Assembly (NCBI GenBank): GCA_020403045.1 | Contig: JADBYK010000086.1 | Coordinates: forward strand, 1-50,761 | Direction: 5' to 3' | Origin: Cytophagales bacterium | GTDB taxonomy: Bacteria; Bacteroidota; Bacteroidia; Cytophagales; Cyclobacteriaceae | Length of the DNA stretch: 50,761 bases | Shown: piece after piece, positions 17,351 through 27,237 of the stretch | Layout of the letters: the number at the start of each line of letters is the position of its first letter | Numbering within the stretch: the first letter of the stretch is position 1 | The notes under the pieces: model-generated | The model's input: the letters and a program-made list of their open reading frames with translations, nothing else | Told to the model about the DNA's origin: nothing | The model's database searches: none | Made by a program: the position numbers and the translations under genes

Positions 17351-18046
17351 CCTCGCCTTTGTTGGTGTTGCGCGTGAGCAGTAGCGCTGTGGGTCACCAA
17401 CAAACGAGATGAACTCGGATAACAGGTGCTATCGTTGATTTTGTCTGATACGCGAAATGCCCGAATAAACAACGCGCGGGGGGGGATGCCCCGCCTTAGC
17501 GGGATAGACTCCGGGCCTGGTGCCCACGCGAGGCGCGTGGGCACGGGAGCGAAGCGTACCCCGGAGCAGCCCAACCTTCGCTTGGCTGCGGTTGGCAAGC
17601 CGAAAAGCCGCCCAAAAGAAAAATCCGGCCCGCCACTGCGCCCCCGTTTGTGGTCTCCACCACACAGCGAGATGAAAGTAGCTAACAGATAAACTTGTAT
17701 TTTTTTTGTTTTGCAAAAGGCTTGCGTCCACAGCCAGCGCGTGTGTGCAGCACGTGCCGCGGTGATCGCGGTCGCAGGCAGCCTGGGCCGCAAACTGATT
17801 TTTGCAAACCGGCAGGATTGTTTTATTCTGAGTTCTCACGCTGGCGAGGCGCGCAAGAATGAACGGGCCGGCAGTGCTCAACGGGTAATGTGGTTGTTTG
17901 AGAGGGCGAGCGAAGGGAGTAGGAAAGCCGCAGAGTCCGAGGGGAGATTCTACAGAAAAGTAAAGAATTTTCAAATGGATTGCACGATTAAAAAAACCGG
18001 TCAGAATTTTACATTTTGAAAACAGAGTTATTAGAGGTTCGCTTAA
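17351..18046. repeat. Dispersed repeat R1 (longest copy, ~700 bp)
   Basis: Shares blocks with R2-R5. Order: a GTTGGTG...CACCAAC hairpin head (17361-17400); a GC-rich block (~17475-17640) with nested inverted repeats (GTGCCCACGCG with CGCGTGGGCAC; CTCCGGG with CCCCGGAG; CCGCC/GCGGG); a middle with TTTTGCAAAAGGC and CACAGCCAGCGCGTGTGTG; a GCCGCAGAGTCCGAGG hairpin; and an AT-rich end closing at GCTTAA. Open frames on both strands recur in each copy, but that follows from the DNA identity. I treat it as non-coding. Confidence 0.75.
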
Positions 18047-18139
18047 CCTATGGTCTGAATTTTGGGGAGTAGGATAAGGCTTCTTTTCTCAGGAGTCTTT
18101 CTTTTTAGGGAAAACCATAAAATTTCCAAAAAAAAGAAC

Positions 18140-18166
18140 TTGGTAAACGACTCAAAATTATCTTTG
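18140..18166 (+). promoter_or_regulatory. Candidate promoter for the SRPBCC-SDR unit
   Basis: TATCTTTG at 18159-18166 matches the Bacteroidota -7 pattern; TTGG at 18140-18143 could be a weak -33 box but the spacing (15 bases) is short. It lies about 80 bases before the ATG at 18245. Confidence 0.35.
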
Positions 18167-18244
18167 CACGCCTGCACGTATTGGCTTGGATGCAGCAAGA
18201 AAGTTTTTAAACTTTGTTTTCATCGAAGCAAGACAAAAAAGTTT

Positions 18245-18748
18245 ATGAACGACATGATGACCTTACTCTTGATCGCCATACCCTCGCTTTATTATTTAGT
18301 TTTGGGTTTCGTTACGCCATCTCGTGTTGCAGTAGCCACTGCAACGGTTACGATCGAAGCCCCAATCGAGTGGTTGTTTCACATGATTGCGATAGATCGG
18401 AGACAAGCGTTTCGTAGCGATCTGAAGGATGTTATCGTAACTTCAAATAAGCGTTGGCGGGAATTGGCATTTGACTCCCCACCGGTAGATTACGAAGAGG
18501 TACGTTCAGTTACCAACCATCTTTTCGAGGCGCATTTTAAAGGTTTTGGATTCCGCGGTACTTGGCTGGTGCGTTTCACTAAGGACACAGATAAAGTTAC
18601 TACGCTTTTTATCTATGAGGAAATTCAGGTCAAGCAGCCACTACTTCGGCCAATTGTGAAACTTATTTATCCTCTCCAGGATGCCGTAAATCGATTCGTG
18701 GCCGACTTGTTTGATGCCATTGATAACGCTAACCCTATAACAGTATGA
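18245..18748 (+). CDS. SRPBCC-like protein with N-terminal membrane helix
   Basis: The frame is open from 18062, but the ATG at 18245 fits because the upstream part lies across the end of R1 and a candidate promoter. The 167-residue product begins with a hydrophobic helix (LLLIAIPSLYYLVLGFV) followed by a START/SRPBCC-like fold: VTIEAPIEWLFHMIAI resembles the first strand-helix of polyketide-cyclase-like proteins, and GTWLVRFTKDTDKVTTLFIYEE a later beta pair. Ligand unknown. Its last four bases overlap the start of the SDR gene, so the two are co-translated. Confidence 0.65.
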   Translation: MNDMMTLLLIAIPSLYYLVLGFVTPSRVAVATATVTIEAPIEWLFHMIAIDRRQAFRSDLKDVIVTSNKRWRELAFDSPPVDYEEVRSVTNHLFEAHFKGFGFRGTWLVRFTKDTDKVTTLFIYEEIQVKQPLLRPIVKLIYPLQDAVNRFVADLFDAIDNANPITV

Positions 18749-19572
18749 ACAATACCAAGCCAGTAGTTCTCATAACAGGTGTAACATCCGGCATAGGTAG
18801 GGCAACTGCAGGTTACTTAGCCTCCAAGGGGATGAACGTTTTCGGCACAGTAATCGAGCCTGTTGACGGTATTCAACTGCATCAAGATGGCTATTCGATA
18901 CTTTCAATGGACGTAAGAGATACCGAGTCTGTGAGGTTGGCCGTAGACCGGGTGTTAGGGGCAGCCCAACGAATCGATGTTCTGATCAACAATGCTGGAA
19001 TCAGTTTTTCAAGGTCTCTGGAAGAAATGGATATTCATGACGCCCGGGAAATACTTGAAGTTAACACGCTGGGGCCACTAAGGGTAACACAGTCGGTCCT
19101 CCCCTCAATGCGTCACAATATGCGTGGTCTTATTATCAATACAACTTCAATAGGCGGGCAGATAGCTATCCCATTTGATGGTATGTACAGCGCTTCTAAG
19201 TTCGCCCTTGAGGGATTGTCTGAGGCGCTTAGCCTCGAGTTAATTCCTTTTGGCGTTAAGGTTGTTATACTTGAGCCGGGCGATATTAATACAGGTATGT
19301 CAGCTAAACCTAGTTCAGGCAGCAAAACAAATGAGAATTCACCCTATTTTAGATACCAGACAGCAGCTCATAACGCAGCAATTAAGAATGAACAAACCGG
19401 ATCAAGTCCTTTAATTATAGCCAGAAAGATCGAGGATATTATGGGAGAGCGCCACCCCTCACTTCGGTATGTTGGGGGAACCCTACTGGAGCGATTGATG
19501 ATACCCTTGAAGCGTTTATTGCCGGCCCGTATTTTCGAGCACCTGGTGGCCACACAGTATGCGCTAAAGTGA
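18745..19572 (+). CDS. Short-chain dehydrogenase/reductase (SDR)
   Basis: A 275-residue classical SDR. It has the NAD(P) loop TGVTSGIG (~residues 11-18), NNAGIS (~80-85), a catalytic serine in INTTSIGGQ, YSASK with the catalytic Tyr and Lys (~152-156), and EPGDINTGM after the active site. It acts on an unknown alcohol/ketone substrate in the cytoplasm. It starts inside the last codons of the SRPBCC-like gene (ATGA overlap). The pair lies between repeats R1 and R2 and looks like one inserted unit. Confidence 0.88.
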   Translation: MNNTKPVVLITGVTSGIGRATAGYLASKGMNVFGTVIEPVDGIQLHQDGYSILSMDVRDTESVRLAVDRVLGAAQRIDVLINNAGISFSRSLEEMDIHDAREILEVNTLGPLRVTQSVLPSMRHNMRGLIINTTSIGGQIAIPFDGMYSASKFALEGLSEALSLELIPFGVKVVILEPGDINTGMSAKPSSGSKTNENSPYFRYQTAAHNAAIKNEQTGSSPLIIARKIEDIMGERHPSLRYVGGTLLERLMIPLKRLLPARIFEHLVATQYALK

Positions 19573-19900
19573 AATGTGGTCTGTCTTTTTCTACCTTCGT
19601 TATCATTGGTCGGCTTACCATAGTCGCTTACTTCAGCACTTGTGGTCAGTAGATAGTGCCCCTAGAGGCAACTTTCGAGAGTTTTCTGCTAATCGTTTCT
19701 TGTTTTCAGCAAGTGGATTCATTTTTATTCCACTTTTTGATGTTTCCTAAATTAACACTTGTTCACGCTGGTTGCCTGACAATCGTGCAAGTAGATCGTA
19801 ACATATCCACATCTTCAGCTATCGTCTTTCTAAGAGCACGATACGATTGAAGTACTGCGCTTGCGCATCATGTCCTGGGGAGATGCTGCGGGACGAGTAA
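19573..19900. other. Gene-free stretch between SDR gene and R2
   Basis: No supported gene. Bases ~19834-19903 (CACGATACGATTG then a hairpin-like part ending GGGACGAGTAAG) are related to 25869-25938, which carries the same start and the GAGACGAGTAAG end with a different interior. Confidence 0.5.
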
Positions 19901-20271
19901 GTCGCTAACACGTAAACTTGTATTTTTAGTTTTGCAAAAGGCTTGCGCCCACAGCCAGCGCGTGTGTGCAACGCATGCCGCGGAAATTATGGGCACGGGC
20001 AGTTTGTGCCGCAAACTGATTTTTGCAAACCGGCAGGATTGTTTTATTTTGAGTTCTCACGCTGGCGAGGCGCGCAAGCATGAACGGAGCGGCAGGCAGT
20101 GCTCAGGCCAAGGGTGGTGGTTTGAGAGTGCAAGCGAGGGGGAGTAGGGAAGCCGCAGAGTCCGAGGCGAGACTCTGAGGAATAGTAAAGAATTTTCAAA
20201 TGGATTACACGATTTAAAAAACCGGTCGGAATTTTATTTTTTAAAAACAAAGTTATTAGAGCTTCACTTAA
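19901..20271. repeat. Dispersed repeat R2 (right part only)
   Basis: Aligns with the right part of R1 from the CTAACACGTAAACTTG block to the AT-rich end ATTAGAGCTTCACTTAA. The GTTGGTG head and the GC-rich middle block are missing. R1 and R2 are the only copies with the AT-rich right end. Confidence 0.75.
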
Positions 20272-20331
20272 TACAATAAACCAATAAATTGAGATAGAAA
20301 ATTGAATGTATACATAAATAAAAACACTTAT

Positions 20332-21423
20332 ATGGACAGAAAAGAATTTATGAAAGCGTTGACAGCATTAGGTATTACTGCTGTATTGCCAAAGGATATT
20401 CTAAAAGCACAAACCATAAATTACAAACCAATGCAAAAAGCAGATTCAACTATTCAGCAAATTCTTGCCTATGGCATGCATGCTCCAAGTAGTCATAATA
20501 CTCAACCGTGGAAGGTTAAAATTGATGAAAATAAAATAAAGGTTTTCGGTGATTTTCAACGAAGATTACCATTTGTTGATCCAAATAACAGAGAGTTTTT
20601 ACTTTCAATATCTGCCTTTATTGAAACAATTGATAATGCGGCCATGGCCATAGGTAATCAATTGGAAATTGAACCATTTCTAGGTTCGATTTCAGCAGAC
20701 AAAGAATTGTTTAGTATTGAAATGAAAGGTAATAAGCAAAGTTCTAGCAATGCAACATTATCTTTGATTGAAAATCGTTTTACTGACAGAAAAAACTATA
20801 ATATTGGAGAAATGAGTAAGCAGGACATTACCAATCTTCAAGACTTGGACAGGGAAAATATACATTTCTTCTCCTCGAACTCCCCAAAAGGTAAAATAAT
20901 ATCAGACTTGCAAATTCAAGCGTTCACAAAACAAAGCAATGATAAAAGCAAACAATCGGAACTGAGCGATTGGTTGAGGTTTGACAAAGATCAAAAGGAA
21001 AAATCAGGTGATGGTCTTTTTCCTGAAATGCTGGGATTAAATGGCTTGCCCAAATTTGTCTGGTATAGTTTCTTTAACAAAAAATCAGCTATTGGCAACT
21101 CATTTATTGAACAGGGAATAAAAAGTGCGATAGAACAAGTTAAGCACACGAGCGGCTTTTTAGTGATAACTTCAAATAGTAGTGAAAATATTTCTATTTA
21201 CGAATCTGGAAGACTTTATCAAAAGGCCCTGTTAAAGTGTACTGAATTAAGTATCAGGAATCACACCATTTCTCAAATCTTGGAAGAAGAACCAGTGAAA
21301 AATGATATTTCTGATAATCTAGGGCTCAAAAAGCCTATACAATTTATTATTCGGATTGGGTACAGCAATCAAGATGGTTATGGCAAACATATAAGACGTT
21401 CAATTAACTCAATAATTATTTAA
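20332..21423 (+). CDS. Nitroreductase-like (Acg-family) FMN oxidoreductase
   Basis: The start is taken at the ATG giving MDRKEFMKALTALGI, 363 residues; an upstream TTG at 20302 is less likely. The N-terminus ALTALGITAVLPKDILKA looks like a short export or Tat-like leader without twin arginines. The body matches nitroreductase-fold Acg-type proteins: HAPSSHNTQPW (FMN-binding loop, ~residues 58-68), DPNNREFLLSISAFIETIDNA, and a C-terminal IRIGY. The gene is AT-rich compared with the flanking repeats R2 and R3, suggesting a separate origin. The substrate is unknown. Confidence 0.75.
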   Translation: MDRKEFMKALTALGITAVLPKDILKAQTINYKPMQKADSTIQQILAYGMHAPSSHNTQPWKVKIDENKIKVFGDFQRRLPFVDPNNREFLLSISAFIETIDNAAMAIGNQLEIEPFLGSISADKELFSIEMKGNKQSSSNATLSLIENRFTDRKNYNIGEMSKQDITNLQDLDRENIHFFSSNSPKGKIISDLQIQAFTKQSNDKSKQSELSDWLRFDKDQKEKSGDGLFPEMLGLNGLPKFVWYSFFNKKSAIGNSFIEQGIKSAIEQVKHTSGFLVITSNSSENISIYESGRLYQKALLKCTELSIRNHTISQILEEEPVKNDISDNLGLKKPIQFIIRIGYSNQDGYGKHIRRSINSIII

Positions 21424-21485
21424 AGCGTTAAATGAAGACCAAAAGCAACCCATAACATCGTGTATTGTGCATTTGGCGGATAGCA

Positions 21486-22100
21486 CCTCGCCTTTGTTGG
21501 TGTTGCGCGTGAGCAGTAGCGCTGTGGGTCACCAACAAACGAGATGAACTCGGATAACAGGTGCTTTCGCTAATTTTTTTGATACGCGAACTGCCTAAGT
21601 AAACAACGCGCGGCCGGGATGCCCCGCCTTAGCGGGATAGACTCCGGGCTTGGTGCCCACGCGCCTCGCGTGGGCACGGGAGCGAAGCGTACCCCGGAGC
21701 AGCCCAACCTTCGCTTGGCTACGGTTGGCAAGCCGAAAAGCCGCCCAAAAGAAAAATCCGGCCCGCCACTGCGCCCCCGTTTGTGGTCTTTGCCACCCAG
21801 CGCGATGAAAGTCGCCAACACGTAAACTTGTATTTTTAGTTTTGCAAAAGGCTGGCGCCCGCAGCCAGCGCGTGTGTGCAGCACGTGCCGCGGAAATCGT
21901 GGGCGCAGGCAGTCTGGGCCGCAAACGGATTTTTGCCAACCGGCAAGACTTTTTACTTTTAGTTCTTACCCTGGCGAGGCGCGCAAGCATGAACGGGACG
22001 GCAGGCAGTGCTCAGGCCAAGAATGGTGGTTTGAGAGGGCAAGCGAGGGGGAGTAGGGAAGCCGCAGAGTCCGAGGCGAGATTCTGCAGAAAAGTAAATA
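21486..22100. repeat. Dispersed repeat R3 (~615 bp)
   Basis: Has the GTTGGTG head (21495-21535), the GC-rich block with nested inverted repeats (~21612-21770), the TTTTGCAAAAGGC block and the GCCGCAGAGTCCGAGG hairpin. It ends at CAGAAAAGTAAA without the AT-rich right end of R1 and R2. Bases 21424-21485 and 22101-22204 hold nothing recognised except an inverted repeat GTAAAT/ATTTAC at about 22149-22165. Confidence 0.75.
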
Positions 22101-22204
22101 GTGTTTTCGAACCTTAAATTTCGCTAAATCGTTTGTTAAAGAAAAAAGTAAATATTTTATTTACATAGATATTTTGGATATTCCATTGTGAAGCTAATGA
22201 TGAG

Positions 22205-25200
22205 ATGAGGATGAAGATAAAAGTAAGCCTACCGTTAGTTGGTGCCATCATTGTCTTTTTGGTTGTGCTGGTAACTATCCGTTTGCACATCATTCGTTTT
22301 GATGCTCACCACGTATGGCCTGATGCTGTAGTGGAAAAAGGGAGTAGCGCTGGAACGGAAGATGACCCCCAGGCACGTGAACGTTATGATCAAATGCGCT
22401 TTTGTAATCCCCGTACTGGCGAGATTCCTGAAAACATGCGCCAGCGGGAGTTGCGATTTGTCTCTGAGATGATTGAGGCACAAAAAGTCTATACCAATGC
22501 ACGTCAAAAATCCACCCTGGATTTACCTTTAGTCTGGCAACACCGAGGCCCTTTTACAGTTGGTCCGCGCACCCGTGCCATCGCTATCGACAAGGCGAAT
22601 GAATGCCACATTTTTACTGGCGCAGTCTCTGGCGGATTATGGGAATCGTGGGATTGTGGCCGCTCCTGGACCCGAATTTCATCAGCTGACCGAATGATCA
22701 ACATATCGGCTATCACACAAGATCCTCGCCCGGGCAAGGGGAGCACCTGGTACGTTGGCACACAGGAGTCCTCGGGCTCTTCGCGGTTCAACTCCGAAGG
22801 ATTATTTAAGTCTACCGATAACGGAGCCACCTGGGTATCGTTACCCGGTACTTCGGCAACACCCATTCAAACGTCTGCCAGTTTTTCTAGAGTGATTGCA
22901 TTGGCCGTACATCCAACGATAACCAATGCGGATGTGGTGCTCGCTGCAACATCAGCAGGCATCATGCGAAGTGCCGATGGCGGCCAAACGTGGGCACGAA
23001 CATTGGGTACTACGAGCTTACGGCTTCATCACAATCTGGCGGTCACGTCTCAGGGTATCATGTATGCGACTGCCGCAGGAACGGAGGGCGGGATATTTCG
23101 TTCGGCTGATGGCGTAACGTGGTCCAATATTTCTCCTTCGTTCCAAAAAACCGCACCTCCAAAAGCCAGTATCGCCATCGCACCATCGGACGAAAGCCAA
23201 GTGTATTTTTTCATCGCACGGGGAAATGAGCACGACCTGTTTCATTATCAGCACAACAGTTCGGGAGGCGTGTGGACTGACCGAAGTTCCGTAATCACTC
23301 AAATCCGGGAACCCAACTTCACACGTGTTAACACGCAATCGGGTTACAGCATGTTTGTAAGTGTGCATCCTGCCAATCCCTCACTGGTGTTTCTCGGAGG
23401 CATTTACCTCTATCGTAGCACCGATGGATTCAGCTCGCTGGCAAATGTGAGTATGAATACGGAACCTCATGTGGATCATCATGGGTTGGTTTTCTTTTCC
23501 TCTGATCCCAATTTCGCCCTCAATATCAACGATGGTGGCGTTTACCTGGCGGATATAGCGGCATGGCCGAAGAACTGGAAACCAATTAACAATAATTACG
23601 CAGCCACGCAATTCTATTCCGTTGCCATCCGCACGGAAGGCGCCAGCCAGGCGGTGGCGGGAGGAACACAGGATAATGGCACACATATGCAACCGGCACC
23701 CGGGTTGCCCTGGAGCAACGTTATGGGATCTGATGGCGGATATGCAGCATTCAACGATTCCTTGTTGTACACGAGCATACAAAATGCCGCGATTGTGGTA
23801 AATACCTGGAAAGATGACAAGCTGGAACAGAAATTTGTATTTAATGGATCTGCCCTTGGTGGCGTTCGCTTCATTCACCCTTTCTTTCTTGATCCTTCCG
23901 ATAAAAACGTCATGTTCACTACGGTTGGAAAACAGGTTTGGCGAAACAACAAACTTGACCAACTTTTGTTAAATCCTCCTTTATCTTCATGGGAGAGTCT
24001 TTCACTAGGAAGTGTGGACTATGATGCACTTTTGGCTATTGGTGTAAGTTCACAAAGACCTACTCATCGCGTATACATGGCGGCAAGAAAATCTTCGGAT
24101 CTGCTTTTTTATCGTTACGAAAAAGCACACGTTAGCGACTATGATGGTCCTCATTTTTGCGGTAAAATTCCGGCTCAAGCGTTTACTTTCGTAAATCAGA
24201 TTAAAGTAGATCCTGATAATGGTAATGAGTTATTTGCCGTTATTTCCAACTACGAGGAATACAGCCTCTATCGAAGTGTTGATGCTGGAATCAATTGGCA
24301 GAAAGTTGCTGGCAATCTGGAAGAAAACTCCGATGGCACCGGAAATGGCCCTGCTCTGGTTTGGCTGGAAATTGCGCAAGTGGGAGACCGAAAAATTTAT
24401 TTCGTAGGCACTTCTACCGGGCTATTTGCTACTGAGCAGATAGATGGAGAAAATACGCATTGGGAAAAAATTGCACTCGATCAAATTGGCAATAGTGCGG
24501 TCGACATGATAGCCTCACGCAACAATACCTTCCTCGTTGCCGTGGCCACGCACGGCAGTGGGATTTTTACCGCCACCTGGAATGAATGGCTCTCACAGGT
24601 GTCGGCTCAAAAGGAACTTCATTTTGGTTTTGTTGATGTTGGAAGCAGTTCTACAAAAGAGGTGCGTATTTCAAATAATTTCAATCAGGCTCTCCTGCTA
24701 GACAGCGTACAGTACCCTGTTGGTGTACAGGGGCCAAGCGGCAGCCGTTCAATTATGGCCAACAGTACGTTTAATCTTGCTGTCAGCTTTAACCCAGTTA
24801 CAGCGGAAAGTTATGCAGGAGAAATTCGCTTATTTTTTAATGGAGCGACCAGCCCATTGACGGTGTACGTTACCGGGTCCGGTTCCTCACGTGAACTAAA
24901 AGTGCAAGACACGCTTTCTTTCAATACAGTCGGGGTGAATCAAACAAGGGTACTTGTTTTACCTCTAACAAATAATGGGACTGGTCCACTTACCATCTCA
25001 AAGTTGGAGTATCCGGAAGGCTTTACCGGTGCAGCATCGGCAAGTATACTTCCAAAAAGCGCCTATCTATTACCTATATCGTTTCAGCCTGCCGAAGCAA
25101 AGGAATACAAAGGAAGCCTCGTCATTACGTCAAATGGAAGTAGTGCTCCGATACAGGTTGATCTCTCCGGAAGGGGAGGTGTAATCACGGGTTTGAAAGA

Positions 25201-25447
25201 AGCTTTAACTAACCAGATTATTGCCTATCCCAACCCGGTTAACGATGAACTTTTTCTTTATACCGAGCTGCCCGATTTACAATTTTACCTGATCAATTCA
25301 AATGGCCAGCTTATCCATTCGGGCAATCTTCCTCAGCGAAGTAATCGTAGTGTATCTGTTAAGAACCTTGTGTCGGGTATGTACTATGTTCAGTTTAGAT
25401 CTAACCGTCAATTGGTTCATGTTAGTAAGGTGAATGTTATGCATTAA
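22205..25447 (+). CDS. T9SS-exported Asp-box (sortilin/BNR-like) beta-propeller protein
   Basis: A 1080-residue secreted protein. An N-terminal hydrophobic segment (~residues 6-25) acts as signal/anchor. Many Asp-box turns follow (STDNGATW ~205, SADGGQTW, SVDAGINW ~700), as in sialidase/Vps10-like propellers that bind glycans or proteins. Two choice-of-anchor (ASH-like) beta domains come next (~800-890 and ~895-990: GFVDVGSSSTKEVRISN, TVGVNQTRVLVLPLTNNGTG). The end is a type IX secretion sorting domain (IIAYPNPVNDELFL, NLVSGMYYVQF, ~1005-1080). It is probably released or surface-attached. It lies alone between R3 and repeat debris. Confidence 0.88.
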   Translation: MRMKIKVSLPLVGAIIVFLVVLVTIRLHIIRFDAHHVWPDAVVEKGSSAGTEDDPQARERYDQMRFCNPRTGEIPENMRQRELRFVSEMIEAQKVYTNARQKSTLDLPLVWQHRGPFTVGPRTRAIAIDKANECHIFTGAVSGGLWESWDCGRSWTRISSADRMINISAITQDPRPGKGSTWYVGTQESSGSSRFNSEGLFKSTDNGATWVSLPGTSATPIQTSASFSRVIALAVHPTITNADVVLAATSAGIMRSADGGQTWARTLGTTSLRLHHNLAVTSQGIMYATAAGTEGGIFRSADGVTWSNISPSFQKTAPPKASIAIAPSDESQVYFFIARGNEHDLFHYQHNSSGGVWTDRSSVITQIREPNFTRVNTQSGYSMFVSVHPANPSLVFLGGIYLYRSTDGFSSLANVSMNTEPHVDHHGLVFFSSDPNFALNINDGGVYLADIAAWPKNWKPINNNYAATQFYSVAIRTEGASQAVAGGTQDNGTHMQPAPGLPWSNVMGSDGGYAAFNDSLLYTSIQNAAIVVNTWKDDKLEQKFVFNGSALGGVRFIHPFFLDPSDKNVMFTTVGKQVWRNNKLDQLLLNPPLSSWESLSLGSVDYDALLAIGVSSQRPTHRVYMAARKSSDLLFYRYEKAHVSDYDGPHFCGKIPAQAFTFVNQIKVDPDNGNELFAVISNYEEYSLYRSVDAGINWQKVAGNLEENSDGTGNGPALVWLEIAQVGDRKIYFVGTSTGLFATEQIDGENTHWEKIALDQIGNSAVDMIASRNNTFLVAVATHGSGIFTATWNEWLSQVSAQKELHFGFVDVGSSSTKEVRISNNFNQALLLDSVQYPVGVQGPSGSRSIMANSTFNLAVSFNPVTAESYAGEIRLFFNGATSPLTVYVTGSGSSRELKVQDTLSFNTVGVNQTRVLVLPLTNNGTGPLTISKLEYPEGFTGAASASILPKSAYLLPISFQPAEAKEYKGSLVITSNGSSAPIQVDLSGRGGVITGLKEALTNQIIAYPNPVNDELFLYTELPDLQFYLINSNGQLIHSGNLPQRSNRSVSVKNLVSGMYYVQFRSNRQLVHVSKVNVMH

Positions 25448-26182
25448 TGCAAGGCTGAATCTTTGGTGTGGCTAACTGCGGGTGTTATTTGCCTCCCATA
25501 TTACCCCTGAAATGTCATTAGCAAGCAAAAATCAATAGGGTAGTAAAGGAATTGACATTCATCAAAGTCCTGTCAATCATTCCCTTAGTTTTCCGAAGAG
25601 TCACGCCTCGAACTCTGCGGCCTGATTTACAATTCGTAAATTGCTACCCACAACTGCACCATGAGCGTACGCAGGCAGATAACGGAAAAGGATGGCCTAT
25701 TTTCATCAACTTTACATAGCGCGGCCAAATACTATGCAATGGGCGAGCAGGCGATGTATGAAGTGACGAACTATGCCTGTATGGCAAATGTGGATTTGAC
25801 CAAAGCGAGGTGTCAGACGAGCGCAGAATTACGAGGCGAGACTCTGCGAAGAATAAAAGGGATCAGACAAAGCGCACGATACGATTGCAGCCTCGCACTT
25901 TCGCATCGTCCCCGCGGGAGACGATGCGAGACGAGTAAGCGCGGAGTCCGAGGCGAGACTCTGCAAAGAATAAATGACCTATGGGTGCGCTGACAGTCCG
26001 TCTGACCTCAATATGAACTGCGACAACTTAACGGTTGACTAAAAAGACTTACCGACAACGACTCTTGAAAAGTTAAACGGTCGACACAACGGCCAGCGCC
26101 CGGCAAAATGCTTCTGCAATAGCACGTTGACGTGTAAGCAATAAGTGTTATCTTCGTTACACGTTCAATTTCGTGGGACAGG
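25448..26182. other. Gene-free repeat-rich stretch
   Basis: Holds three GCAGAGTC-type sites (ACTCTGCGG near 25613; GAGGCGAGACTCTGCGAAGAATAA near 25832; the GGAGTCCGAGGCGAGACTCTGC hairpin at 25944-25966), a CACGATACGATTG repeat (25869-25938), and a segment 26090-26160 (CAACGGCCAGCGCCCGGCAAAATG) resembling a half hairpin element. The open frame 25661-25993 is built from these repeats and I do not accept it as a gene. Confidence 0.55.
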
Positions 26183-27145
26183 ATGCGGCTTCGAAAGCGT
26201 GCTATTATAGAAGTACAAACGCTAAGCGATATATTAAACTACACACTCCAAACATTGAAACAGAACATCAAACGCTTTAAAGAAATCAACGAATTTTTTG
26301 AAACCACAGGTTTTGAGAAACGGACTGACATCGTTGATTTTTTTGTGTTTCGGTTTGACGAACTGCCGAAAGATAGCGCATTAAAAATGCCACCTTATCA
26401 AAAAGACTTTTATCAAATATCTTTAATTGTAAATTCAGGAAACGCAACAGCCGACATTGATGAACAATCAAACAAGACCCTTGAAAATACGCTCTATTTT
26501 CTCTCGCCCGACCATATTTTTTCATGGCAACGCAATACGCAAACGACCGGTTATATAGTTTACTTCAAAACAGCGTTCTTGAATTTTTTCAATGGAAATT
26601 TTAAAAACGTGTTTGCATTCTTTGACCTTTCGCAACTTAACTTTCTAAAATTAGAATATGAACAATCTATTGAATTAGCTTCCGATTTTGAAAAGCTATA
26701 CAAAGAGTATTATACACCCAACACATACCGCATTCAGATTTTACAATCATTTTTATTGTCGCTTTTGTTCAAATGCAAAAGTTTGCAGGAAGCAATCGGC
26801 ACGAGAAACAACTCAGTTTCAAAGAAACACGATTTAGTTTTTCAATTTCAAAATTTAGTGGCCAATTGTTATATCAAGCACAAGCAAGTAAAGGAATACG
26901 CAAAAGAATTAAACGTATCAGCCAACACACTTAATCAAACGGTCAAAGAAGTTTTAAATAAAACAGCCAAAGAATTAATTTCAGAAAAAATCATTCAAGA
27001 AAGTAAAAAACGATTGAAATATTCAACTGAAGATGTTTCAGAAATTGCCTTTTCCATCGGCTTTGAAGAACCAACCCACTTTATACGGTTCTTCAAAAAG
27101 CAAACAGCTGCCACGCCAAAAGAGTATAGAACCAGTCAAATGTAA
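26183..27145 (+). CDS. AraC-family transcriptional regulator
   Basis: Up to 320 residues; the true start may lie a little downstream since the first ~20 residues fit the family poorly. The N-terminal ~200 residues look like a cupin-type sensor domain (PYQKDFYQISLIVNSG, NTLYFLSPDHIFSW). The C-terminal ~100 residues form the double helix-turn-helix: VKEYAKELNVSANTLNQTVKEV, then VSEIAFSIGFEEPTHFIRFFKK and TPKEYR. It is followed closely by the NmrA and flavodoxin-like genes on the same strand and probably controls them. The three genes are AT-rich relative to the surrounding repeats. Confidence 0.88.
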   Translation: MRLRKRAIIEVQTLSDILNYTLQTLKQNIKRFKEINEFFETTGFEKRTDIVDFFVFRFDELPKDSALKMPPYQKDFYQISLIVNSGNATADIDEQSNKTLENTLYFLSPDHIFSWQRNTQTTGYIVYFKTAFLNFFNGNFKNVFAFFDLSQLNFLKLEYEQSIELASDFEKLYKEYYTPNTYRIQILQSFLLSLLFKCKSLQEAIGTRNNSVSKKHDLVFQFQNLVANCYIKHKQVKEYAKELNVSANTLNQTVKEVLNKTAKELISEKIIQESKKRLKYSTEDVSEIAFSIGFEEPTHFIRFFKKQTAATPKEYRTSQM

Positions 27146-27237
27146 TTTTGGTCATAATTCAATTGTTTTTGGTTATCCGCAAGGCGATAATTCGGTTCTT
27201 CTTTGCACTATTAAATAACAATCAAAATTTTAAATCA

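Noticed and set aside
17272-17974. Long open frames on the minus strand of repeat R1 (173 and 181 codons), repeated in R3 and R5
   Set aside because: They recur only because the DNA is repeated and GC-rich, overlap each other in different frames, have low-complexity Arg/Gly/Pro-rich products, and the shared parts are inverted-repeat sequence. No start context or family match.
25661-25993. 110-codon open frame in the repeat-rich gap before the AraC gene
   Set aside because: Much of it, including its end, consists of GCAGAGTC-type and CACGATACGATTG repeats; no recognisable domain.
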